From the NCBI GenBank assembly GCA_014800815.1, contig JAAVFI010000075.1, positions 1-47,389 of the forward strand: DNA of 47,389 nt, written 5' to 3'. The first letter of the stretch is position 1; each line of letters opens with the position of its first letter. The notes below the pieces were generated by a model. It ran no database searches. It was not told where the DNA came from and saw only the letters and a program-made list of their open reading frames with translations. Shown one piece after another: positions 25,187 to 32,172 of this stretch. Made by a program: the position numbers and the translations under genes. The DNA comes from Bacteroidales bacterium (GTDB lineage Bacteria; Bacteroidota; Bacteroidia; Bacteroidales; Muribaculaceae).

Positions 25187-25840
25187 TTAGAAGAGCCATG
25201 CGGCTGTTACTGTCCAATAGTTATTTTTACCCTCGATAGGAGTCGACGGAGCGGTGATGCCGGTATTGAGTCTGTTGACAGTCTTGGTGATGCCCAGACC
25301 GTACGATGCTCCCACCTGGAGGTGAGTGAAGAGCTGAAGGCCCAGACCGAAGTTCCAAGCCACGTCGAAGGCTTTATTCTCGTAAGCCTCAGTGATTGCG
25401 CGCTTTGAAGCGAGGAATGCGAAGCTCGGTCCTGTAAATATATAAGGAGTCACGATTTTGCCTACGAGGGGCAGACCGATTTTATATTTGAAGTTGAGCG
25501 GAATCTCGATGTAGTCGCGTTTCTTGAAGCTCTTTGAGTTGAGCAGAGCCTCATCATCAGCATTCAGGTTGCCGTTATCATTCTTGAAATTGCTCTGGCC
25601 TACACGGTGCACATACATCAGCGAGAGGTCAAAAGCCACATTTACCACCGGGATAGTGAATTCGGCCTGCACACCGCCGGTAAAACCTGCGCGATTGTCA
25701 TTGTCGAAGATACTGCTGTTGAGGCGCATCGAGTTGACCTCCATACCAAGGCGTGGACCGATGCGGAACTGTGCACTCGCCGGGAGTGAGCAGAAAGCTA
25801 TCGCGGCAATTGCGAGCAGAAGCGTTTGAAGTTTTTTCAT
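25187..25840 (-). CDS. Outer-membrane beta-barrel protein (PorT/OmpA-barrel-like)
   Basis: 217 aa. Signal peptide MKKLQTLLLAIAAIAFCSLPASA, then FRIGPRLGMEVNSMRLN and alternating strands such as AGFTGGVQAEFTIPVVNVAFDLS, in parts only, and YIEIPLNFKYKIGL, TPYIFTGPSFAFL and a final aromatic NYWTVTAAWLF, the usual last strand recognised by the BAM machinery. It matches the Bacteroidetes porin family/outer membrane beta-barrel domain proteins of unknown role. It has a good promoter and is probably the first gene of a two-gene unit with nagB. Confidence 0.8.
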   Translation of the reverse strand: MKKLQTLLLAIAAIAFCSLPASAQFRIGPRLGMEVNSMRLNSSIFDNDNRAGFTGGVQAEFTIPVVNVAFDLSLMYVHRVGQSNFKNDNGNLNADDEALLNSKSFKKRDYIEIPLNFKYKIGLPLVGKIVTPYIFTGPSFAFLASKRAITEAYENKAFDVAWNFGLGLQLFTHLQVGASYGLGITKTVNRLNTGITAPSTPIEGKNNYWTVTAAWLF

Positions 25841-25899
25841 ATAAGAGATTTTTATTGTGTGTCAGTTTGTTACGGGTGTGCTTAGTAGTACACACAATG

Positions 25900-25933
25900 C
25901 AAAATTACAATTTTTAGCGCAATATGTGGCAAA
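25900..25933 (-). promoter_or_regulatory. Promoter of the outer-membrane gene and nagB
   Basis: Minus strand TTTG (25930-25933), 22 bases, TAATTTTG (25900-25907), 59 bases before the ATG. Back to back with the promoter of the divergent DUF59 gene. Confidence 0.6.
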
Positions 25934-25951
25934 CTCATTCAAAAAAATTTG

Positions 25952-25959
25952 TAATTTTG
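25952..25959 (+). promoter_or_regulatory. -7 box of the DUF59 gene, leaderless geometry
   Basis: TAATTTTG ends six bases before the ATG at 25966, so the transcript would begin at or just before the start codon. The -33 position lacks a clear TTTG. Confidence 0.5.
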
Positions 25960-25965
25960 TTGATT

Positions 25966-26286
25966 ATGAATCCTGAAGAACGCTTAAAGATAGAAGAAAA
26001 AGTCGTAGACATGCTCCGTACAGTCTACGACCCCGAGATTCCCGTCGACATCTATTCGCTCGGACTCGTTTACCGCATCGACCTTGCCGATAGTGGCGAA
26101 CTCACTGTCGACATGACACTTACCGCTCCCAATTGCCCCATGGCTGACTTCATCCTCGAAGACGTACGCATGAAGCTCGAGAGCATCGAAGGTGTAAAAT
26201 CCGTAACCGTCAACATCGTCTTCGAGCCCGAATGGACTCAGGACATGATGAGCGAAGAAGCCAAGCTCGAACTCGGCCTGCTATGA
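25966..26286 (+). CDS. MIP18/DUF59 family Fe-S assembly protein (SufT/PaaD-like)
   Basis: 106 aa from ATG 25966; an ATG at 25924 lies upstream of the -7 box and gives an unlikely hydrophobic extension. LRTVYDPEIPVDIYSLGLVY contains the D-P-E-I-P motif of the DUF59 fold; MTLTAPNCPMADFI holds the single conserved Cys, and VTVNIVFEPEWTQDMM is the usual C-terminal strand. These proteins help insert or transfer Fe-S clusters. The stop overlaps the next gene by ATGA. Confidence 0.88.
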   Translation: MNPEERLKIEEKVVDMLRTVYDPEIPVDIYSLGLVYRIDLADSGELTVDMTLTAPNCPMADFILEDVRMKLESIEGVKSVTVNIVFEPEWTQDMMSEEAKLELGLL

Positions 26287-27050
26287 CCGACCGCACAAAG
26301 ACATACTTCATCAGCGACGTTCACCTCGGCGCATCATATATCCCCGACCGCCGAGCGCACGAAGACCGCATCGTGCACTTCCTGCAGTCCATCGAGCACG
26401 ACGCCCGTGCCCTCTATCTGCTCGGCGATATCCTCGACTACTGGTATGAATACCGCACCGTCGTGCCCCGCGGCTACGTCCGTTTTTTCGGACAGCTCGC
26501 CCGCATGGCCGACGCCGGTGTCGAAATCGTCTGGTTTATAGGTAATCACGACATCTGGCTTTTCGACTACCTCCGCGATGAGATAGGCCTGCGAATAGTC
26601 GACACCGCCGATGGAGGAGTCACTACCACTATCGACGGCGTCCAATTCTTCCTCGGCCACGGCGACACCTTCGGCCGCCAGCCCCTCAGCTACCGCATGC
26701 TGCGCCGCCTCTTCCACAGCCATTTCTGCCAGACCCTCTTCGGCGCTATACATCCCCGCTGGACCATACCCTTTGCGCACCGTTGGAGCTCACACAGCCG
26801 CAAGGGTAGTGCACCAGTGGCCGACACCCTCGATCCTCGTGCACGCATGTCAGTCGAGACCTTCGCCCGCAAGCTCGCATCTTCTGACCCCGACCTCCGC
26901 TACATCATCATCGGCCACCACCACGTAGCTCTCAACGAACCCCTCAGTTCCACCTGCCGCCTCATAGTGCTCGGCAATTGGATAGACCGTAGCACCTACG
27001 CCGTATTCGACGGCCACACCCTCGAGCTCAAGGAATACATGCCCAAGTAG
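26283..27050 (+). CDS. lpxH: UDP-2,3-diacylglucosamine diphosphatase, LpxH-like
   Basis: 255 aa from ATG 26283, which overlaps the DUF59 stop. A calcineurin-type phosphatase with all metal motifs: FISDVHLGA, LLGDILDYWYEYRT, WFIGNHDIWLFDYL, FFLGHGDTFG and IIIGHHHVALN. The spacing and the W-Y-E-Y-R insertion are like LpxH, which cleaves UDP-2,3-diacylglucosamine to lipid X in lipid A synthesis at the inner membrane face. A related metallophosphatase of other function cannot be fully excluded. An 8-bp inverted repeat (27092-27099 with 27123-27130) follows. Confidence 0.82.
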   Translation: MTDRTKTYFISDVHLGASYIPDRRAHEDRIVHFLQSIEHDARALYLLGDILDYWYEYRTVVPRGYVRFFGQLARMADAGVEIVWFIGNHDIWLFDYLRDEIGLRIVDTADGGVTTTIDGVQFFLGHGDTFGRQPLSYRMLRRLFHSHFCQTLFGAIHPRWTIPFAHRWSSHSRKGSAPVADTLDPRARMSVETFARKLASSDPDLRYIIIGHHHVALNEPLSSTCRLIVLGNWIDRSTYAVFDGHTLELKEYMPK

Positions 27051-27138
27051 AACCTGACTTAGAGAGAGCTGCTAAAGTCAATTAAACCCAAAACACACCC
27101 TGAAAGAACCTTTCCCCTCCGAGGTGTGTTCATATAAT

Positions 27139-27357
27139 ATGGGTGAAATATTGATAACATCAGGAATTGTGATAGCCTTAGGTGCTACGCTTGTGCTACT
27201 TGTTTTCGCAATAAAACAATGGCATATGCGACAGCGTGTCAAAGATATACCTATACGATACAATGAGTGGTTGACGCAATACAAAACCAAACGAGGCTAT
27301 ATATTGCTCGCACAGTTAGCTGGAATCATAATTGCTATTATCGGCCTTTCTGTCTGA
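27139..27357 (+). CDS. Small two-helix membrane protein, unknown function
   Basis: 72 aa from the ATG at 27139; the ATG at 27124 would add five residues. Hydrophobic segments at about 2-22 (ILITSGIVIALGATLVLLVF) and 52-72 (LLAQLAGIIIAIIGLSV) flank a polar loop KQWHMRQRVKDIPIRYNEW. Coding sense is supported by the clean two-helix pattern. No family recognised. Confidence 0.55.
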   Translation: MGEILITSGIVIALGATLVLLVFAIKQWHMRQRVKDIPIRYNEWLTQYKTKRGYILLAQLAGIIIAIIGLSV

Positions 27358-27404
27358 CAACGTCGGTACTTAGATTCTTATTTACCCATCTTAAAAAGTC
27401 CCTG

Positions 27405-27590
27405 CTATCTACGATAGTCCATGAATGAGGATGCCTCTGACGGGTAACATGACTTGGGTTGCTTATCGCCCTTAATTGCCGTATAACCAACAGAAGAATC
27501 TTGATTCAGAAAAACCTGATTCACCGTCACTTTCTGTGAACAACTGCATAATAAAGAAATAAGCGGTATAGCTAAAAACTTAAGATTCAT
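27405..27590 (-). CDS. Small lipoprotein, unknown function
   Basis: 61 aa. MNLKFLAIPLISLLCSCSQK is a convincing lipoprotein signal with the lipobox at Cys15 or Cys17, followed by about 45 polar residues without a known motif. It stands alone between convergent and divergent neighbours in an AT-rich stretch. Confidence 0.5.
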   Translation of the reverse strand: MNLKFLAIPLISLLCSCSQKVTVNQVFLNQDSSVGYTAIKGDKQPKSCYPSEASSFMDYRR

Positions 27591-27746
27591 ACATTCTCCT
27601 TTTGTATTTCTTTCAAAGTTACATACTTTATTCCAATTGACCTAACATTTCCTAAATTTCATGACTTTGATTTAATCAAGAGCTTGTTTTCGTAATCATG
27701 TTTGATAAATATGCTTAACTCAATTATCAAAGTCAAGAATTTTTAT

Positions 27747-27754
27747 TACCTTTG
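27747..27754 (+). promoter_or_regulatory. -7 box upstream of the zeta-like gene
   Basis: TACCTTTG, about 125 bases before the ATG at 27880. The following GGAGGTGTGTTGGCG stretch resembles one at 22374-22395 near tRNA-Leu. Confidence 0.45.
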
Positions 27755-27879
27755 CGGAGGTGTGTTGGCGTGTGGTTAACTTGATATAGCGGACCGCTTA
27801 AGCCAAATGAATCTCAGTTTCACGGATACATCTGAATGAAAAAATGCCAAATGTAAAATGAATTCTTGATATAAAAATT

Positions 27880-28452
27880 ATGGATAAACCGATTTTATAT
27901 ATAATTGCTGGATGCAATGGAGCTGGTAAAACCACGGCTTCATATTCGGTTTTACCCGATTTACTATATTGTAAAGAGTTTGTTAATGCCGATGAAATAG
28001 CGAAAGGACTTTCTCCTTTTAATCCTGAGTCGGTTGCAATTGAGGCTGGGAAATTAATGATACAACGAATTAATTTTCTTTTGTCGCAACATAAAACTTT
28101 TGCGATTGAAACAACTCTTGCAACACGAAGTTATGCAAACCTTGTGATAGAAGCTCATCGTCAAGGATATCAGGTAGTGCTCTTGTTTTTCTGGCTATCT
28201 TCTCCGGAGATGGCTATAGAACGAGTTCGTAAACGTGTTAGTGAAGGAGGGCATAACATCCCAACAGAAACAATTATTCGTCGATATTGGCTTGGGTTAC
28301 AAAACTTTTTCAATATCTTTGTTCCAATTGTTGATAGCTGGATGTTTTTTGAGAATATAAATCAAACGATACTCTTAGCAGATGATAAATCTGTTATAGA
28401 TCAAGTATTATTTCCCAAGATTGTGCAAATATGTCAGAACAGGAAAAATTAG
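27880..28452 (+). CDS. Zeta-toxin-like P-loop kinase
   Basis: 190 aa. Walker A AGCNGAGKTT (9-18), then EFVNADEIAKGLSPFNPE with the conserved Asp of zeta toxins, FAIETTLATRSY, and the RVRKRVSEGGHNIPTETIIRR stretch that contacts ATP. It is the family called zeta toxin or AAA domain protein, whose well-studied members phosphorylate UDP-N-acetylglucosamine and block wall synthesis; short stand-alone forms like this also phosphorylate other targets. The gene is AT-rich compared with the core. The next small gene overlaps its end by 22 bases. Confidence 0.85.
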   Translation: MDKPILYIIAGCNGAGKTTASYSVLPDLLYCKEFVNADEIAKGLSPFNPESVAIEAGKLMIQRINFLLSQHKTFAIETTLATRSYANLVIEAHRQGYQVVLLFFWLSSPEMAIERVRKRVSEGGHNIPTETIIRRYWLGLQNFFNIFVPIVDSWMFFENINQTILLADDKSVIDQVLFPKIVQICQNRKN

Positions 28453-28622
28453 AATTAAAAGAGAAAATTCTACAAGGATTGAAACAATCATACGAAAATC
28501 TGCTTCGCCGTAAAGCCGCACTTGGACAAGATATGGTATTTGCAGACGAAAACGGCCAACCACGTATTGTCTCTGCCCGCGAAGCGCTGGCAGATTATGA
28601 GCGGAATCATATTTCCGATTGA
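28431..28622 (+). CDS. Small partner of the zeta-like kinase (candidate antitoxin)
   Basis: 63 aa, overlapping the kinase gene by 22 bases in another frame. It is charged and helical: EKLELKEKILQGLKQSYENL, then RRKAALGQDMVFADENGQPR. The overlap means coupled translation. Classical epsilon antitoxins come first and are longer, so this is not epsilon by sequence. Similar small ORFs follow stand-alone zeta genes; an antitoxin role is inferred. Confidence 0.6.
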   Translation: MSEQEKLELKEKILQGLKQSYENLLRRKAALGQDMVFADENGQPRIVSAREALADYERNHISD

Positions 28623-28687
28623 TAATCTCTCCAAGTTAGTGTAAACTATTGGGCAAGAGATTCTTCTGACATGTATCATTAATTAAA

Positions 28688-28723
28688 AAGACCGCGCTCC
28701 CTGATTTCAGGAAACCCGATCTT
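28688..28723 (-). terminator. Terminator hairpin, left copy
   Basis: An imperfect hairpin of 17 positions (13 paired) closing around CCCTGA/TCAGG, with CTTTTTAATTAATG on the minus strand side and CTTTATTAATTTT on the plus side, so it can end transcripts from both directions. Nearly identical to the hairpin at 30411-30444. Confidence 0.6.
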
Positions 28724-28726
28724 TAT

Positions 28727-28758
28727 TAATTTTCATGACTTACTCATTCCTTCGTGCC
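28727..28758 (-). repeat. Direct repeat of the upp 3' end, left copy
   Basis: 32 bases, one mismatch to 30613-30644. On the minus strand it spells the last codons of upp (Thr-Lys-Glu-stop) and the next 17 bases. Upstream of it the sequence no longer resembles upp. Confidence 0.75.
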
Positions 28759-28812
28759 CTCCGATTCACGGCAGAGGCTACGGTTTGACCTGATTAAGGA
28801 GAGTTAGATATC

Positions 28813-30369
28813 TTACGGTTTCTGCCAGAACCATTCATCATCAGTAGTGATAATGTCGGAATTCGTATAGTTGCTTCCCAAAGGAACTAACGTAACATGT
28901 TGGCCTTGAGCATGATTGCTTTTGCCCTCAGGCTCAGCCTGATTTATAGTATTTGCCGACATAATATACAGATTTTTAGCCATATACTCATCGAGGTAAT
29001 AATCCTTGGATTGTGTGCTACGGTGGTTCCAGTTAGCATCTTCATTAAGGACCAAAGGCAAATCATTTTGCAGACGATAGCGCACTTCGCCCGGATGCAG
29101 AAGCAAACCGTTTTCGTCGGTTACATAAGCTGCAAATGTCGGGTCTACCCATATCCATTTGTTAAGTGTATCGCTCCATGCCACACAGATCACGTGACAG
29201 TCGTAGTCTGTGTCCCATGCTTTTGACTCACACGTGATATATCGCGCGGGGATGCCTTCGGCCAGAAGCGCTTCGGCAAGGCATATGGCAAGAGCCCTAC
29301 AGTTGAAGCCACAGCTGTCTCGTTTGGCCGATTCGTAGGTGTTGCGCAAATTTCGTGGACCGGGAGGAAATCCGTGGCCGCCATCGTGTTCAATATTGTC
29401 GTGAACCCAATACAGCAGATTCATGATGCGGCTTATATCATCACCGCTTCCGGCAATACTGTCAAGATTGAATCGTTCACGGGTTTGGCTGAGTATCGAG
29501 TCGGAAGGTTGTGCGTAGACGAATTCAGGCTTTTGATTCGTTTCCTTTTTATAGCCTGGAGATTCCTTCAAAAGCTGGAGTTTCGATTTTACATCGTCGG
29601 TCGAATCCCATGCAAAATCCATAGCTTTCTTAAGCCCGTCCGCTTTATCATTCTTCAACTGTTCAAGCACCGGCAGAAGTTCTGCCGCATTGTAGTACTG
29701 CCATTTGCGCATCCATTTCGGGTCTTTGGCGGTCAATACTTCCGACTGATATTGAGCAAGCCTTTCCAAATCTTTTACGACACTTGGATTCTCTTTGATC
29801 GCCACTGCAATATCTTCAGGGTTTGACCTGTTTGCCAACAACCCCTTACCGCCGAATTGCTCAAGTTTGGGACACTGAGCATCCGCTACTATTCGGAGAT
29901 TGAACCTTGCCACAGGTCCATCAAAAATCACACTATCCAATTGTGGGCAGTCGAATGCGAAAGTCGGGCCGCCTGTACTCGATACAGGACCTCGAAATAC
30001 TATCTTACGTAAGTTGGGGCAATGGGTGACCAGCGTACAGTCAAAATGACCTATAAGACCGCGAAACTCTATTTCTTCAATTGTTTCATTATTCTGAAAT
30101 AGGCCACCGGGAACATAATCGATATCCCCGAAAGTCACTTTCTTAAGATTTTTGAAGCCATAGTTCTCGAATCTGCCTATCATCCCGACATCGGGAATCG
30201 TAATTTCCTCTGCATCTATTGAATATACAAGACTATCAGGGAACAATTCATAGCCGTCGCGAATCGGCGCCGAGAAATAATCGGGAGATTTGATGACAAT
30301 ATCCTCTGCCGATACCGCTGAAATTCCAAGAGCGGTTGTTATAATGAATCCGAGATTTTTTAGGTTCAC
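28813..30369 (-). CDS. Secreted LRR/transglutaminase-like domain protein
   Basis: 518 aa. Signal peptide about 1-21 (FIITTALGISAVSA). Residues 50-180 form a BspA-type leucine-rich repeat region (ITIPDVGMIGRF, FKNLKKVTFGDID, IEEIEFRGLIG, CPNLRKIVFRGPV, CPQLDSVIFDGPV). Residues 290-470 are transglutaminase/protease-like: Cys in DSCGFNCRALAICLAEALL (about 350), His in DTDYDCHVICVAW (about 392) and Asp in KWIWVDPTF (about 407), a full Cys-His-Asp triad. It could be a surface or periplasmic peptidase or crosslinking enzyme. The gene lies alone between duplicated copies of the upp 3' end, a sign that it was inserted there. Confidence 0.82.
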   Translation of the reverse strand: MNLKNLGFIITTALGISAVSAEDIVIKSPDYFSAPIRDGYELFPDSLVYSIDAEEITIPDVGMIGRFENYGFKNLKKVTFGDIDYVPGGLFQNNETIEEIEFRGLIGHFDCTLVTHCPNLRKIVFRGPVSSTGGPTFAFDCPQLDSVIFDGPVARFNLRIVADAQCPKLEQFGGKGLLANRSNPEDIAVAIKENPSVVKDLERLAQYQSEVLTAKDPKWMRKWQYYNAAELLPVLEQLKNDKADGLKKAMDFAWDSTDDVKSKLQLLKESPGYKKETNQKPEFVYAQPSDSILSQTRERFNLDSIAGSGDDISRIMNLLYWVHDNIEHDGGHGFPPGPRNLRNTYESAKRDSCGFNCRALAICLAEALLAEGIPARYITCESKAWDTDYDCHVICVAWSDTLNKWIWVDPTFAAYVTDENGLLLHPGEVRYRLQNDLPLVLNEDANWNHRSTQSKDYYLDEYMAKNLYIMSANTINQAEPEGKSNHAQGQHVTLVPLGSNYTNSDIITTDDEWFWQKP

Positions 30370-30410
30370 GTTATAGATATATTAGATGAATTTTTCCGAC
30401 TAAAACTGAT

Positions 30411-30444
30411 AGACCGCGCTCCCTGATATCAGGAAACGCGATCT
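30411..30444 (-). terminator. Terminator hairpin, right copy
   Basis: Same hairpin as at 28688-28723, with CCCTGA/TCAGG at the tip and 13 of 16 positions paired. One stem difference (CCC to CGC) makes an extra pair here. It was probably the original terminator of upp, now pushed away from the stop codon by the palindromic repeat. Confidence 0.6.
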
Positions 30445-30468
30445 TTATTTATGTGCTGTCACACTCTT

Positions 30469-30630
30469 AGTAAGTCATGTAAATTAGTTTATGCTAAAAT
30501 TTGAAGTAGTTATGAGTAAGATTCGTACTTGAGAAGAAGGAGTTATGGGGCTCCATAATGACTGATGAACAAGCACGAAGATTGCCTTAACTACTCAAAG
30601 GTTGATATAAACTAATTTTCATGACTTACT
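30469..30630. repeat. 162-bp palindromic repeat element, copy 1
   Basis: Starts AGTAAGTCATGTAAATTAG and ends with the reverse complement form CTAATTTTCATGACTTACT. The two halves pair along most of the length: terminal repeats of about 24 bases, an inner stem TTTGAGTAG-like (30500 with 30590), a stem TTCGTACTTG/CAAGCACGAA and a tip hairpin GTTATGG-ggct-CCATAAT. The second copy is at 46975-47136 with exactly the same length. The right end supplies the last base of the upp stop codon. No ORF inside. Confidence 0.85.
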
Positions 30631-30644
30631 CATTCCTTCGTACC
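30613..30644 (-). repeat. Direct repeat of the upp 3' end, right copy
   Basis: Contains the true 3' end of upp (Thr-Lys-Glu-stop at 30630-30641) and the outer part of the palindromic element. Matches 28727-28758 with one mismatch. Confidence 0.75.
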
Positions 30645-31283
30645 GTAAGCGAGGTCGCCGGCATCGCCGAGACCGGGCACGATATAGCTGTGAGCATTGA
30701 TTTCGGGGTCTATCACACCCACCCAGAGTTCAGCCTCCTCGGGAAGCACACTCTCCAGGTAGTCAACCGCTTTCTGCGATGCGATTACCGAAGCGATGTG
30801 CACCTTGCCGGGATTGCCCTTGGTGAGCAGAGCCTTGTAGCTGAGTTCCATCGACGCTCCCGTGGCAAGCATGGGGTCGCACAGAATCAAGGTCTTGCCG
30901 TCGAGTTTGGGCGACGCGAGATACTCTATGCAGATATCGAAATTTTCCTTCTCCTTATACTTGCGGTAAGCCGATACAAAAGCGTTTTCGGCATTGTCGA
31001 GATAGCGGAGGAAGCCCTGGTGGAAGGGTACGCCGGCACGGAAGATTGTGGCGAGTACGAGCGGTTCGTCTATCACATCGCACGCAGCCTTTACGCCGAG
31101 CGGGGTAGTGATATCTTCTTTGCGGTAGCGCAGAGTCTTGCTTATTTCGTAGGCGAAAATTTCGCCGAGGCGCTCCAGATTGCGGCGGAAGCGCAGGCGG
31201 TCGGTCTGAACAGACGTGTCGCGCATCTCAGCCAGATACTGGCTGACGAGCGACGGCTGCTCTGCAAAATTATGTATCTTCAT
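30630..31283 (-). CDS. upp: Uracil phosphoribosyltransferase
   Basis: 217 aa. The type I phosphoribosyltransferase motif LILCDPMLATGASMELSYKALL binds PRPP; the C-terminal LWVGVIDPEINAHSYIVPGLGDAGDLAYGT is the uracil-binding region of Upp. It converts uracil and PRPP to UMP in pyrimidine salvage. It starts 28 bases downstream of the lpxA-like gene, so both may be one transcript. The stop codon lies within the outer end of the palindromic repeat; the protein is complete. Confidence 0.95.
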   Translation of the reverse strand: MKIHNFAEQPSLVSQYLAEMRDTSVQTDRLRFRRNLERLGEIFAYEISKTLRYRKEDITTPLGVKAACDVIDEPLVLATIFRAGVPFHQGFLRYLDNAENAFVSAYRKYKEKENFDICIEYLASPKLDGKTLILCDPMLATGASMELSYKALLTKGNPGKVHIASVIASQKAVDYLESVLPEEAELWVGVIDPEINAHSYIVPGLGDAGDLAYGTKE

Positions 31284-31311
31284 ATTCTTCGTAGTTTTAG
31301 CGACTCCGGTT

Positions 31312-32100
31312 TTATTCGTCGAGGAAACGATTTCCCGAAATCTTCAGGTCATTGTTGCGGATAAAGGTGAGAATTTCCGAACGGACGGGTGTCTCGTCAA
31401 TATCGTCTTCGATACGGCGGAGCGCATTGAAGAGCGATGTCGACGACTGATATATATGGCGGTATGCCTTGGCTATATCGTCGATCTGCTCCTCTGTGAA
31501 GCCTGCATGCTTGCGGAGGATGAGAGAGTTCACACCGTAGTAGGTCACAGGGTTGTGAGCCATGATTACGTACGGGGGCACGTTCGAACTGATTCGTGTA
31601 CCGCCTTTTATAAGAGTCAATTTGCCCACATTGCACTTCTCGTGGAGTACCACATGAGACGATAGGATAGTACCGCTGTCTACCTTTACATCACCGGCAA
31701 TCGACACGGCGTTGCCTATCACGCACTTATCTGCCACATGGCTGTCATGGCCGATATGGCTGTCGGCGCAGATCACGCAGTCGGCACCTATGCTTGTGCC
31801 TCCTTCTTCGTGTATGCCGCGGTTGATGATTACATGTTCGCGGATTATCGTATTGTCGCCTATGAAGCAGAACGATTTGCAGCCTTTCCAACGGAAATCC
31901 TGCGGATCGGCGCCTACAATGGCTCCCTGGTAAACCTTCACGCCTTTGCCGAGAGTGGTACCGCGTACCACCGAAGCGTAGGGCATTATTACACAATCAT
32001 CACCGATTACGGTATCTGCATCTACGTATGCAAACGGATGTATGGTCACGTCTTTGCCAAGTTTGGCAGAGGGGTCGACGTATGCGAGCGGACTTATCAT
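31312..32100 (-). CDS. lpxA: LpxA-like UDP-GlcNAc acyltransferase
   Basis: 262 aa. Left-handed beta-helix hexapeptide repeats run from residue 5 to about 185 (LAYVDPSAKLGKDVTIHPFA, GTTLGKGVKVYQGAIVGADP). The catalytic His sits in DSHIGHDSHVADKCVIGN. The C-terminal helical domain begins around GVNSLILRKHAGFTEEQI, the equivalent of the G-L-K-R-R-G-F motif of LpxA, partly altered. It should add a hydroxyacyl chain to UDP-GlcNAc, the first lipid A step. Bacteroidetes usually have lpxA beside lpxC-fabZ, so this isolated copy may be a paralogue with another chain length or substrate. Confidence 0.8.
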   Translation of the reverse strand: MISPLAYVDPSAKLGKDVTIHPFAYVDADTVIGDDCVIMPYASVVRGTTLGKGVKVYQGAIVGADPQDFRWKGCKSFCFIGDNTIIREHVIINRGIHEEGGTSIGADCVICADSHIGHDSHVADKCVIGNAVSIAGDVKVDSGTILSSHVVLHEKCNVGKLTLIKGGTRISSNVPPYVIMAHNPVTYYGVNSLILRKHAGFTEEQIDDIAKAYRHIYQSSTSLFNALRRIEDDIDETPVRSEILTFIRNNDLKISGNRFLDE

Positions 32101-32129
32101 GGTATTTGAGTTTTAAAGTGTTCTGTGTG

Positions 32130-32137
32130 CAAATTTA
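32130..32137 (-). promoter_or_regulatory. -7 box of the lpxA-like gene
   Basis: TAAATTTG on the minus strand, about 30 bases before the ATG at 32100; -33 box not clear. Confidence 0.45.
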
Positions 32138-32172
32138 CTCAAAAATCTTTATCAGTGTATATCCTTGTATAT

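Noticed and set aside
19480-27790. Similar GTGTTGGCG-GGGTT stretches near 19490, 22374 and 27764, considered as attachment sites
   Set aside because: The match is short and imperfect, the spacing does not bracket a clear unit, and no integrase is present.
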